From assembly GCA_903898785.1 (NCBI GenBank), contig CAIUGU010000246.1:1-47797 (forward strand): a stretch of DNA of 47,797 nt. The letters run 5' to 3'. Position numbers and translations under genes: made by a program. Shown here in pieces: positions 7,959-16,468 of the stretch (position 1 is its first letter; the number at the start of each line of letters is the position of its first letter). Source of the stretch: an uncultured Pseudomonadota bacterium. GTDB lineage: Bacteria > Pseudomonadota > Gammaproteobacteria > Steroidobacterales > Steroidobacteraceae. The notes under the pieces are model-generated. The model was not told the DNA's origin. It did not search any database and worked only from the letters and a program-made list of their open reading frames with translations.

Positions 7959-8729
7959 ATGACCTCTGCGCTCGCCAAGCTCCTGCGAGTGCTCTATGGT
8001 CTGTACGTGTGGGCCCTGTTCGTGGTGCTCAGCCTCACGACGCTGATCTTGGTGCTCGTCGTGCCGCCGCTCACGATCCGCCGTGCAATCGCGCGGCAGG
8101 TCGCCAGCCTTTTCCTGCTGCTGGCAGGCATGCCGGTGCGGGTGCTGGGGGCAGAGCAGCTTCCGGACCAGCCTTGCGTGGTGGTAGCCAACCATTCGAG
8201 CTATCTCGACGGCGTCATCCTGAAGGCCGCGCTACCCGCGCATTTCTGTTTCGTCATCAAGAAGGAAATGGTGCGCGTCCCGCTGGCTGGGGCCCTGCTG
8301 CGCCGGATTGGCTCGGAGTTCGTGGACCGCTTCAACCGGCACAGCGGCGGCATGGATGCCCGTCGCATCATCCGGACAGCCAGCGGCGGCCAATCCCTGG
8401 CGTTCTTTCCGGAGGGGACGTTTACCGAACAGCCCGGGATCGCCCGCTTCCACATCGGGGCATTCATCATCGCGGTGCGCGCCTCGATGCCGGTGGTGCC
8501 CATCGCGATCCGGGGCGCCCGCCGCGGACTGCCCGCCGACAGCATCTGGCCGCGGCCCGGGCGGCTGGAAGTTCGGGTATTGGGCATGCTGCCCTTGGGG
8601 GAGGGTGACGACTCGAGCGCTGCCTCAGGACGGCTGCGTGATGCGGCCCGGGCCCTCATCCTCGCGGCCGTCGACGAACCTGACCTGGAGCAGGATCAAC
8701 CCGCCCCCTCCCCTTCGACGCCGGCCTGA
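7959..8729 (+). CDS. 1-acyl-sn-glycerol-3-phosphate acyltransferase-like protein (PlsC family)
   Basis: This 256-residue inner-membrane acyltransferase has a hydrophobic N-terminal segment (about residues 8-38) followed by the catalytic motif His79-x4-Asp84 in NHSSYLDGVIL. Motif III, FFPEGTFTEQPGI, lies at about 149-160 and the Pro-containing motif IV is SMPVVPIAIRGARRGLP. These define the glycerolipid acyltransferase fold, which adds the second acyl chain to lysophosphatidic acid. Related proteins also acylate ornithine lipids, so the acceptor is not certain. It is divergent from xerD and the Pro-rich C-terminal end is not conserved-looking. Confidence 0.88.
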   Translation: MTSALAKLLRVLYGLYVWALFVVLSLTTLILVLVVPPLTIRRAIARQVASLFLLLAGMPVRVLGAEQLPDQPCVVVANHSSYLDGVILKAALPAHFCFVIKKEMVRVPLAGALLRRIGSEFVDRFNRHSGGMDARRIIRTASGGQSLAFFPEGTFTEQPGIARFHIGAFIIAVRASMPVVPIAIRGARRGLPADSIWPRPGRLEVRVLGMLPLGEGDDSSAASGRLRDAARALILAAVDEPDLEQDQPAPSPSTPA

Positions 8730-8789
8730 TTCGCACCCGCGCCCAACCCGGGCGACTGCACACTTTCCGGTCACCACCGTCCAATTTAT

Positions 8790-8804
8790 TTGTGCATCGC
8801 ACAA
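8790..8804. promoter_or_regulatory. Perfect palindrome upstream of the SDR gene
   Basis: TTGTGC-ATC-GCACAA is a perfect inverted repeat with a 3-nt centre, 118 bp before the reductase start. It also overlaps a poor -35-like element (TTGTGC) with TACCAT 17 nt downstream at 8813-8818. This geometry fits an operator over a promoter. The motif vaguely resembles TGC-N-GCA sites of polyester-granule regulators, but that is only a guess. Confidence 0.35.
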
Positions 8805-8922
8805 GGAGCGGCTACCATCTGCCCTGTACGCAGGAAGGGCCCGTTTTCGCGGCCGCCATGTCCAACCAATTGCTCTCGAGCAGCCCGCGTGCAGGCAGCG
8901 TAAAGAGCGGGGATGAGTGCCA

Positions 8923-9684
8923 ATGCAGTTGCAGTCGAAGCTGGTGGCCATTACGGGCGCAGGCAAGGGGATCGGCCGGGCCATGTCCCTGGCGTTTGCA
9001 GGGAAGGGTGCCAACCTCGCCCTGCTCGACATGAATCCCGCTGATCTCGACGAAACGAAGGCGCAGTGCCTGGCCCTCGGTGTTCGCGCGGAACGCTATC
9101 TCTGCAACGTGTCGGACGAGGCGCAGGTGATCGCCGCCTGCGATGCGGTGGTCGGCGATTTCGGCCGGTTCGACGTGCTGGTCAACAACGCCGGCATCAC
9201 GCGCGACGCGCTGCTGGTGAAGGCACAGGACGGCAAGGTCACCGCGAAGATGTCGCTGGACCAGTGGCAGGCGGTCATCAACGTGAACCTGACGGGCGTG
9301 TTTCTGTGCGCCCGCGAAGCCGCCGAGCGGATGATCGGCCTCGGCCAGGGCGGCGTGATCATCAACATCTCCAGCATTTCCCGCAGCGGCAACGTCGGCC
9401 AGACGAATTACACGGCCGCCAAGGCCGGTGTAGCCGCCATGGGCGTGACATGGGCCAAGGAACTCGCGCGCTACGGTATCCGCGTCGGCAGCATCGCGCC
9501 GGGCTTCACGCGGACGGAAATCCTGAGCGCAATGAAACCCGAGATCCTGGAGAAAGCGCTCGCCCCCGTGCCATTGAAGCGCCTGGGCGAGGCGGACGAG
9601 ATTGCCCACGGGGCGGTATTCATCGCGGAGAACGACTTCTTCACCGGCCGTGTCCTCGAAATCGACGGCGGCCTGCGAATCTAG
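8923..9684 (+). CDS. FabG-like short-chain dehydrogenase/reductase
   Basis: This 253-residue SDR has the nucleotide motif [15 protein letters not shown] at about residues 11-25, NNAGI at 88-92, and the catalytic triad Ser150, Tyr163 and Lys167 (YTAAKAG). The closing segment [11 protein letters not shown] is typical of the FabG group. It most likely reduces a 3-oxoacyl thioester with NAD(P)H, in fatty acid or polyhydroxyalkanoate metabolism. The ATG at 8923 is preferred over the GTG at 8917 because a GGGG-containing ribosome binding site lies at the right distance. The gene stands alone, with a palindromic site upstream. Confidence 0.88.
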   Translation: MQLQSKLVAITGAGKGIGRAMSLAFAGKGANLALLDMNPADLDETKAQCLALGVRAERYLCNVSDEAQVIAACDAVVGDFGRFDVLVNNAGITRDALLVKAQDGKVTAKMSLDQWQAVINVNLTGVFLCAREAAERMIGLGQGGVIINISSISRSGNVGQTNYTAAKAGVAAMGVTWAKELARYGIRVGSIAPGFTRTEILSAMKPEILEKALAPVPLKRLGEADEIAHGAVFIAENDFFTGRVLEIDGGLRI

Positions 9685-9779
9685 CCCTGCCCTGCCGGGG
9701 CAGGCCTCTCCTCTCCGCTTCACTCCCGCCGCGCCGCTGTGGTCTACTGCCCATCCCGTGCAGAAGGATGGAGTTGCCC

Positions 9780-11198
9780 ATGCGATCTGGTATAGCCGCC
9801 GCGCTGTTCGCCGCGCTTGGCCTCGCGGCCGGATGCAGCACGACCCCGCAGCGCGCCGCGACAGCGCCGGCTGCAGCCGCCACGAGCGGGCTCAAGGTGC
9901 CTGTCGAGTACTACAAGCTGGCCAACGGCCTGAAGGTGGTATTGTCCGAGGACCACTCGGTACCGGTCGCGACCGTGGCCGTCTACTACAACATCGGCTT
10001 CCGCATCGAACCGCGCGACCGCACAGGCTTCGCCCACCTGTTCGAACACATGATGTTCCAGGGCTCCGCGAACCTCGGCAAGAACGAGTTCTTCCGTGTC
10101 GTGCAGAGCATGGGCGGCACCCTTAACGGGTCGACGCGGTTCGACTTCACCAATTACTACGCCGCGTTCCCGTCCAACGCAGTCGAGACGCTGCTCTGGG
10201 CCGAGGCCGACCGCATGCGCAGCCTCGAAATCACGCAGGAGAACCTCACCAACCAGCAAGGCGTGGTCAAGAGCGAGGTCCGCGTCAATGTGCTGAATCG
10301 GCCCTACGGCGGCTTCCCGTGGCTCGACATCCCGCAGCACGCGAACCAGAACTGGTACAACGCACACAACTTCTACGGCGATCTCGAGCACCTGGATGCC
10401 GCGACGCTGAAGGACGTCCAGGATTTCTTCAACACCTACTATGCTCCGAACAATGCTGCGCTGGTCGTCGTGGGTGATTTCGATCCGGTTGCCGTGCGCG
10501 CGTGGATCCAGAAGTACTACGGTCCCATTGCAGCACGTCCTACGCCTGCCAAGCCCGACCTGTCGGAGCCGGCACAGACGGCAGAACGCCGTGCGACCAA
10601 GACGGACCCGCTGGTACCGAGGCCGGCGATGGCCATCGCGTACCATGTCCCAGAACGCTGGACGCCGGATCACTTTGCCTTCGGGCTGCTCGACGAGATC
10701 CTCCTGCAAGGGGACGATTCACGCCTGCACCAGGACATCGTGCAACGCCGCGGCCTGACATCCAGCATCTCCGGCGGCATCAACCTGCTCGGCAACATGT
10801 TCAACTACAGCGGGCCCATGCTCTGGACTGCCTCGCTGATCCACGACCCTGCGCAGACGGATGCAGAGATCCTCGCGGCGTTCGACGCCAACATCGAGCG
10901 CATCACCCGCGAACCTGTCACGCAGGACGAACTCGATCGGGCCCGCACGCAGATCCGTTCGTCGCTCTACGACCTGGTCGGCAGCAGCACCCGCTTCGGA
11001 CTGGCCGATCTGCTCGCGTGCTTCGCACTGTTCGACGACGACCCGACGAGGATCAACCAGATCGAGGGCGAGTTCGCGAAGGTCACGCCCGCAATGCTGA
11101 TGCAGACGGCAAATCGTTACTTGCGGCCGGACAATCGCACGATCCTCCAGGTCTTGCCCGACCCCAACAAGCCGGCAGCGGCAGGAGCAGCGCGATGA
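9780..11198 (+). CDS. M16 zinc metallopeptidase, lipoprotein (catalytic partner)
   Basis: This 472-residue pitrilysin-family peptidase begins with a lipoprotein signal (ALFAALGLAAGCS, lipobox Cys19), so it is probably anchored facing the periplasm. The inverted zinc motif His86-x2-Glu89-His90 is in GFAHLFEHMMFQGSANLG, and the third ligand is Glu166 in GVVKSEVRVN. The C-terminal half has the repeated M16 fold. Bacterial M16 enzymes often work as a catalytic/non-catalytic pair, which fits the next gene. The ATG at 9780 has AGAAGG upstream; an ATG at 9768 would spoil the signal peptide spacing. It overlaps the next gene by 4 nt. Confidence 0.93.
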   Translation: MRSGIAAALFAALGLAAGCSTTPQRAATAPAAAATSGLKVPVEYYKLANGLKVVLSEDHSVPVATVAVYYNIGFRIEPRDRTGFAHLFEHMMFQGSANLGKNEFFRVVQSMGGTLNGSTRFDFTNYYAAFPSNAVETLLWAEADRMRSLEITQENLTNQQGVVKSEVRVNVLNRPYGGFPWLDIPQHANQNWYNAHNFYGDLEHLDAATLKDVQDFFNTYYAPNNAALVVVGDFDPVAVRAWIQKYYGPIAARPTPAKPDLSEPAQTAERRATKTDPLVPRPAMAIAYHVPERWTPDHFAFGLLDEILLQGDDSRLHQDIVQRRGLTSSISGGINLLGNMFNYSGPMLWTASLIHDPAQTDAEILAAFDANIERITREPVTQDELDRARTQIRSSLYDLVGSSTRFGLADLLACFALFDDDPTRINQIEGEFAKVTPAMLMQTANRYLRPDNRTILQVLPDPNKPAAAGAAR

Positions 11199-12604
11199 GC
11201 CTGCGACGCATGCAAGCCGCCGCAGTGGGCGGTGCAGTCCTCGCTGCACTCATGATCGCGGTTCCGGTTGCGTTTTCCGCCGAGGCGCCGCCCGCCCCTT
11301 CGGCGCCGAAGCCGATGCAACTTCCGACGCCTGAGCGCGCGGATCTGCCCAACGGACTCAAGACCACGCTGGTTGAGTTCGGCACGGTACCCAAGGCCAC
11401 TATCGTCGTGGTCGTGCGCGCTGGCAACGTCAACCAGGGCACGCAGGTCTGGCTGCCCGATATCGTCGGCGACCTGATGAAGGAAGGCACGCGGCAGCGG
11501 AACTCGGAGCAGATCGCGAACGCGGCTGCATTGATGGGCGGCGAGCTGGGCATCGGCGTCGGAGCGGAGGAGACCACGCTCAGCCTGGACGTGCTGTCGG
11601 AATCCTTGCCGGACGCAGTGAAGCTGCTGGCCGAGGTGCTGCGGGAGCCGCTGCTACCCGAGAGCGAGTTGCCGCGAATCAAGCAGGATTACCTGCGCAA
11701 CCTGAGCGTCATCCGCGCGCAAGCCCAGTCGCAGGCAGGCACGGCACTCGCGAAGCTGCTGTACGGGGACCATCCCTTCGGACAGACGCTGCCCACCGAG
11801 GAACAACTGGGAAGCTACACGATCGACGATGTCAGGAAGTTCTACGCTACCCAGTTCGGTACGGCCCGGACACATGTCTATGTGGCCGGACGCTTTGATC
11901 GCGTCGCCCTTCGGAAGTCGCTGGATGCCGCGTTTGGCGACTGGATGCGCGGTCCTGTGCCGTACGTCAATCCACCGATGACCTCAAGGACGCAGCGCGT
12001 GCAACTGATCGACCGGCCGGGTGCGCCGCAGTCCACCCTTCGCCTGGCCCTGCCCGTGATCTCACCGGAACATCCGGACTTCATGGCGATGTCGGTGCTG
12101 AATACACTGCTCGGCGGCTCCATCACCTCGCGCATCACCACGAATATCCGCGAGGAAAAGGGCTGGGCCTACTCGCCGAGCAGCGCCGTCTCCGCCCGCT
12201 ACCGCAATTCCACGTGGAGCGAGAGCGCCGACGTCACCACGGCATCGACGGGACCCGCCATCGCGGAAATCCTGAAGGAAATTGCCCGGCTGCAGCAGAC
12301 ACCGCCCACGACCGCGGAACTGGACCAGGTGAAGAGCTACCGCAACGGGCTGTTCGTGCTCGGTAATGCCACGCGAGGCGGCCTGATCGGCCAGCTGAGT
12401 TTCATGGACCTGCATGGCCTGCCCCAGGACTGGCTCACCACGTTCGTCTCGCGGTTGTACACCGTCACGCCCGACAAGATCAGTGCGATCGCACGCGACC
12501 AGTTGCGCATGAATGAAGCTACGCTCGTCGTGGTAGGCGATGCCGCCACTGTACGGCCGCAGCTGCAGGCAGTGCCTCAACTGCAAGGCGTGAAGATCGA
12601 ATGA
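11195..12604 (+). CDS. M16-family peptidase-like protein lacking the zinc motif (partner subunit)
   Basis: This 469-residue protein has a cleavable-looking signal peptide (about residues 1-29, ending AFSAE) and the M16 fold, starting ADLPNGLKTTLVEFGTVPKA. The place of the His-x2-Glu-His motif is taken by WLPDIVGDLMKEGTRQR, which has no His, so it should not bind catalytic zinc. Later segments such as SVLNTLLGGSITSRITTNIR and EKGWAYS are the conserved substrate-binding region of inactive M16 partners. It overlaps the catalytic subunit by 4 nt upstream and ETF-QO by 4 nt downstream. It probably forms a heterodimer with the preceding lipoprotein. Confidence 0.92.
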   Translation: MSLRRMQAAAVGGAVLAALMIAVPVAFSAEAPPAPSAPKPMQLPTPERADLPNGLKTTLVEFGTVPKATIVVVVRAGNVNQGTQVWLPDIVGDLMKEGTRQRNSEQIANAAALMGGELGIGVGAEETTLSLDVLSESLPDAVKLLAEVLREPLLPESELPRIKQDYLRNLSVIRAQAQSQAGTALAKLLYGDHPFGQTLPTEEQLGSYTIDDVRKFYATQFGTARTHVYVAGRFDRVALRKSLDAAFGDWMRGPVPYVNPPMTSRTQRVQLIDRPGAPQSTLRLALPVISPEHPDFMAMSVLNTLLGGSITSRITTNIREEKGWAYSPSSAVSARYRNSTWSESADVTTASTGPAIAEILKEIARLQQTPPTTAELDQVKSYRNGLFVLGNATRGGLIGQLSFMDLHGLPQDWLTTFVSRLYTVTPDKISAIARDQLRMNEATLVVVGDAATVRPQLQAVPQLQGVKIE

Positions 12605-14199
12605 CCGACCGGGAGATCATGCCGTATGACGTCGTGGTCGTCGGCGGCGGGCCTGGCGGCCTTGCGTTCGCGACCAGGCTGAAGCAGCTCAAGCCGGATC
12701 TGACGATCTGCGTCCTTGAGAAGGGCGCTGCCATCGGCGCGCACTCCCTGTCCGGAGCCGTGCTGGAACCCGGCCCGCTGGAGTCCCTGCTGCCCGGGTG
12801 GCAGTCCACATACACGGGCATGAAGATCGCCGCCACACAGGATGAGTTCCTGCTGCTGACTGCCAGCAACGCGCTACACCTGCCAACGCCGCCGCAGATG
12901 AAGAATCACGGCAACTTGATCGTGTCGCTTGGGCAATTGACGGCGTGGCTCGCAGTGCAGGCCGAGTCCCTCGGCATCGATGTCTTTCCGGGCTTTCCAG
13001 CCACCGAAGCGTTGTTCGATGACGGCGGCGCCGTCAAGGGGGTACGCATCGGCGACATGGGGCTCGCCCATGACGGAACGCCCGGACCGAATTACGCGCC
13101 GGGCGTCGAGATTCACGCCACACTTACCGTCCTTGCGGAAGGTAGTCGCGGCTCGATCACCAAGCAGCTGATCAAGCGCTTCCGTCTTGATACCGCGGCG
13201 TCACCGCCGACCTTTGGCCTTGGCTTCAAGGAATTGTGGCAACTCCCGTCCGGACGGACACAACCCGGCAAGATCCAGCACACGGTGGGCTGGCCCGTGG
13301 ATGCGAAAACCTACGGCGGCAGCTTCCTCTATCACCTGGACAACGACCGCGTGTACGTGGGCTACGTGGCCGGGCTCGACTACCGCGATCCGCGCTTCAA
13401 ACCGTTCGAGGCTTTCCAGCAGTTCAAGCACCATCCACACGTGCGTGGCTTGCTTGAGGGCGGCGAAATCCTGTCGGCGGGCGCGCGCACGATCGCAGCG
13501 GGCGGCTGGCAATCACTGCCCAGGCTCGACATGCCTGGAGCCCTGCTCGTGGGCGATGCAGGCGGGACGCTCAACGTCCCGAAGATCAAGGGCATCCATC
13601 AGGCCATCCGCTCCGGCGTCACGGCGGCCGAGCATTTCGCGGTAGCCGGACAAGCGAGCGGCTTCGATGCGCGCTGGCGCGCGTCACCGGGCGGGCGCGA
13701 ACTGTACAAGGTCCGCAACATCAAGCCTGGCTTCAAGCTCGGGCTGTATGCCGGCATTGCGAATGCCGCGCTCGAAACACTGACGGCCGGACGGCTGCCG
13801 TGGACACTCGCCAACCGCGCCGATGCCGGACAACTGATGAAGCTGGCCGAATACACATCGCCCGAACGGCACTGGGTCAGCAGGACGCTGCCCCCGCGCG
13901 ACCGGGTTTCCTCGGTGTTCTTTGCCGGCAATTCGCATGACGAAAGCCAGCCGGTTCACCTGAAGGTGGCCGACCCTGCCGTCTGCGTCACGCAATGCAC
14001 GACCGAGTACGGCAACCCCTGCCAGAACTTCTGCCCGGCCGGCGTCTATGAAATGGTCGGCGAAGGGTCCGCGCGCCGCCTGCAGATCAACGCCGCCAAC
14101 TGCGTTCACTGCAAGGCGTGCGACATCAAGGATCCCTACGGCATCATCACGTGGACTCCGCCCGAAGGCGGGTCCGGACCCAACTACCAGAACCTGTGA
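12601..14199 (+). CDS. Electron transfer flavoprotein-ubiquinone oxidoreductase
   Basis: This 532-residue protein is a full-length ETF-QO, which takes electrons from reduced EtfAB and passes them to ubiquinone at the membrane. The FAD motif is VVVGGGPGGLAFATRLKQL near the N terminus. EKGAAIGAHSLSGAVLEP and the C-terminal iron-sulfur region (CTTEYGNPCQNFCPAGVY, then NCVHCKACDIKDPYGIITW) are diagnostic; the four Cys ligands of the [4Fe-4S] cluster are present. It closes the EtfAB route encoded at 2916-4612. The start overlaps the M16 gene by 4 nt (ATGA) and the stop overlaps the ZapE gene by 4 nt (GTGA), so the four genes form one translationally coupled unit. Confidence 0.96.
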   Translation: MTDREIMPYDVVVVGGGPGGLAFATRLKQLKPDLTICVLEKGAAIGAHSLSGAVLEPGPLESLLPGWQSTYTGMKIAATQDEFLLLTASNALHLPTPPQMKNHGNLIVSLGQLTAWLAVQAESLGIDVFPGFPATEALFDDGGAVKGVRIGDMGLAHDGTPGPNYAPGVEIHATLTVLAEGSRGSITKQLIKRFRLDTAASPPTFGLGFKELWQLPSGRTQPGKIQHTVGWPVDAKTYGGSFLYHLDNDRVYVGYVAGLDYRDPRFKPFEAFQQFKHHPHVRGLLEGGEILSAGARTIAAGGWQSLPRLDMPGALLVGDAGGTLNVPKIKGIHQAIRSGVTAAEHFAVAGQASGFDARWRASPGGRELYKVRNIKPGFKLGLYAGIANAALETLTAGRLPWTLANRADAGQLMKLAEYTSPERHWVSRTLPPRDRVSSVFFAGNSHDESQPVHLKVADPAVCVTQCTTEYGNPCQNFCPAGVYEMVGEGSARRLQINAANCVHCKACDIKDPYGIITWTPPEGGSGPNYQNL

Positions 14200-15287
14200 G
14201 TACCGTCCGCGAACTCTACGACCGTGAGCTCTCACGGCTCGGTCACCATGTCGATCCGGCCCAGCTCGAGGCGATCACGCGCCTCGACGACCTCCGCACG
14301 CGTCTGCTGGCCACGCGCCGCAGTCCGGGCTTCCTCGGCGGCCTGTTCCAGGGCAGGAAGTCCCTCGCCCCCGAGCGGGGACTCTATCTCTGGGGCGGTG
14401 TCGGCCGCGGCAAGACGTGGATCATGGACCTGTTTTTCCAGAGCCTGCCGTTCAAGAACAAGCAGCGCAGCCACTTCCATCGCTTCATGCAGGCCGTCCA
14501 TGACGACCTGAGGAAGCTGAAAGACCAGTCCGATCCCCTCGAGATCGTGGCCGAGCGCATTGCCAGGCGCACGCGGGTGCTCTGCTTCGACGAATTCTTC
14601 GTCTCGGACATCGCCGATGCGATGCTGCTCGGCACGCTGTTCGACGGGCTGTTTCGTCGCGGCGTGACGCTGGTCGCCACGTCGAACGTCCCGCCGGGCG
14701 GCCTCTACAAGGATGGCCTGCAGCGGGCCCGCTTCCTGCCCGCGATCCGCCAGATCGAGAAGCACACCGAGACGCTGCATGTCGACGGCGGCATCGACCA
14801 TCGGCTCCGCGTGCTCGAGAGCGCAGCGACCTGGCTTGACTCCCGCGCTCCGGAAACGCAGGGACGACTGGCTGCGCTGTTCGAGGCGATCGCAGGCGAC
14901 CCGGGCCAGGCCGACCAGACGATCATGATCGAACACCGCAAACTGCACGCGCGACGGGTGGCGGCGGACGTCATCTGGTTCGACTTCCAGCAGGTCTGCG
15001 ACGGCCCGCGCGGCCAGGCGGACTACATCGAGCTCGCCCGCTGCTACCACACCGTGTTCGTCAGCAATGTTCCGGTGCTGGACGGCGAGCACGAGAACCA
15101 GGCGCGGCGTTTCATTGCGCTGGTCGACGAATTCTACGACCGCGCCGTCAAGCTCATCCTGTCTGCGCAGGCCCCGTTGCCGGAGCTGTATCGCGGGTCC
15201 CGGCTGACCTTCGAATTCGAGCGCACGTCGAGCCGCCTGATCGAAATGCAGTCCCAGGACTATCTCGCGCGCCCCCACAAGCCCTGA
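14196..15287 (+). CDS. zapE: Cell division AFG1-family ATPase ZapE
   Basis: This 363-residue ATPase belongs to the AFG1/ZapE family, which in E. coli acts on the FtsZ ring. It has Walker A GGVGRGKTWIMDLFF, then Walker B RVLCFDEFFVSDIADAM and sensor-like TLVATSNVPP. The family pattern PPGGLYKDGLQRARFLPAI and LARCYHTVFVSNVPVL near the C terminus confirm it. The GTG at 14196 overlaps the ETF-QO stop (GTGA), so GTG is chosen over the more upstream in-frame ATG, which lies inside ETF-QO. No promoter is visible between the two genes. Confidence 0.93.
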   Translation: MSTVRELYDRELSRLGHHVDPAQLEAITRLDDLRTRLLATRRSPGFLGGLFQGRKSLAPERGLYLWGGVGRGKTWIMDLFFQSLPFKNKQRSHFHRFMQAVHDDLRKLKDQSDPLEIVAERIARRTRVLCFDEFFVSDIADAMLLGTLFDGLFRRGVTLVATSNVPPGGLYKDGLQRARFLPAIRQIEKHTETLHVDGGIDHRLRVLESAATWLDSRAPETQGRLAALFEAIAGDPGQADQTIMIEHRKLHARRVAADVIWFDFQQVCDGPRGQADYIELARCYHTVFVSNVPVLDGEHENQARRFIALVDEFYDRAVKLILSAQAPLPELYRGSRLTFEFERTSSRLIEMQSQDYLARPHKP

Positions 15288-15339
15288 TGCCGCCGGGAAC
15301 GGGTGGAAACCCGCAAGGCAAGGCCATGATCGGCATGGT

Positions 15340-15345
15340 TATAAT
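15340..15345 (+). promoter_or_regulatory. Consensus -10 box before the PDH operon
   Basis: TATAAT occurs exactly at 15340-15345, 44 bp before the pdhA GTG, in the 102-bp gap after zapE. An exact match is rare in this GC-rich sequence. I see no good -35 at 16-18 nt, so the promoter may depend on an activator. Confidence 0.45.
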
Positions 15346-15389
15346 GGCTCGCCGAGAGTGCGCATAGGTCAGGCAGAGGTTCCATACAG

Positions 15390-16466
15390 GTGAAAGCGGT
15401 CGCGGAGTTCAAGATCCACTACGTCCAGATGCTGGACCCGAGTGGCCAGCCCGTGGCCGACCTGCCCGCGTTCGCCCATTCCCGCGACGAGCTCGTCCGG
15501 ATGTACCGCATGATGGTGCTGGCGCGGACGTTCGATACCAAGGCCGTCAACCTGCAGCGCACCGGCAAGCTCGGCACTTACCCTTCCTGCCTCGGCCATG
15601 AGGCCACGCATGTCGGCGCGGGAGCCGCCCTGCGCCCGGAGGATTCCATTGCCCCGGTATATCGCGAGATCGGCACACAGTACTGGCGCGGCGTACGCAT
15701 GGTGGAAACGCTGACCTACTGGGGCGGCGACGAGCGCGGCAATGATTTCTCGGGCCCGCGACACGACTTTCCGTGGAGCGTGCCCATCGCATCCCAGACC
15801 CTGCATGCCGCCGGTGCGGCCATGGCTTACAAGATCCGCCGCGAGCCGCGGTGTGCGCTGGCCTATGTCGGCGATGGCGGTACGTCCGAGGGCGCCTTCT
15901 ACGAGGCCATCAACCTCGCGGGTGCGCGCAAGCTCCCGGTCGTGTTCCTGGTCGTGAACAACCGGTGGGCCATCTCCGTGCCGATCGAACAGCAGACCGC
16001 ATGCACCACGCTCGCGCAGAAGGCCATTGCAGCCGGCATCCCGGGCGTCCAGGTGGACGGCAACGACATCATCGCGGTCCGCGACACGCTGGAGCAGGCG
16101 CTTGCCCGCGGACGTCGCGGCGACGGACCGACCGTGGTCGAAGCGCTGACGTATCGCCTGAGCGACCACACGACCGCCGATGACGCCACGCGCTATCGCC
16201 CGGAGGCCGAAGTGAAGGCCGCCTGGCAGATCGAGCCGCTGATCCGCACGCGCGCCTTCATGGCCGCGACGTGCGGCTGGACGGACGCGGACGAGCTGGC
16301 GCTCAAGGCGGAATGCGCGCAGCAGGTGGAAGCCGCCGTGCAGGAATTCCTCGCGATGCCGAAGCAAACATCGGACTCGATGTTCGATTACGTGTTCGCG
16401 AACCAGCCCGTGAGGCTGACGGTGCAGAAGGCGCTCGCGCGTCGTTACAGCGGCCAGGGACACTGA
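15390..16466 (+). CDS. pdhA: Pyruvate dehydrogenase E1 component, alpha subunit
   Basis: This 358-residue protein is an E1-alpha of heterotetrameric 2-oxoacid dehydrogenases. The thiamine diphosphate motif runs from Gly161-Asp-Gly (YVGDGGTSEGAFYEAI) to Asn190-Asn191 (FLVVNNRWAISVPIE). AQKAIAAGIPGVQVDGND and the phosphorylation-loop-like SDHTTADDATRYR follow, closest in my reading to the Bacillus PdhA type rather than to branched-chain E1. Start GTG at 15390 is 44 nt downstream of a consensus -10. It is followed after 2 nt by E1 beta. The organism probably needs thiamine for this enzyme, which the riboswitch operon at 22032-24371 would import. Confidence 0.92.
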   Translation: MKAVAEFKIHYVQMLDPSGQPVADLPAFAHSRDELVRMYRMMVLARTFDTKAVNLQRTGKLGTYPSCLGHEATHVGAGAALRPEDSIAPVYREIGTQYWRGVRMVETLTYWGGDERGNDFSGPRHDFPWSVPIASQTLHAAGAAMAYKIRREPRCALAYVGDGGTSEGAFYEAINLAGARKLPVVFLVVNNRWAISVPIEQQTACTTLAQKAIAAGIPGVQVDGNDIIAVRDTLEQALARGRRGDGPTVVEALTYRLSDHTTADDATRYRPEAEVKAAWQIEPLIRTRAFMAATCGWTDADELALKAECAQQVEAAVQEFLAMPKQTSDSMFDYVFANQPVRLTVQKALARRYSGQGH

Positions 16467-16468
16467 CC

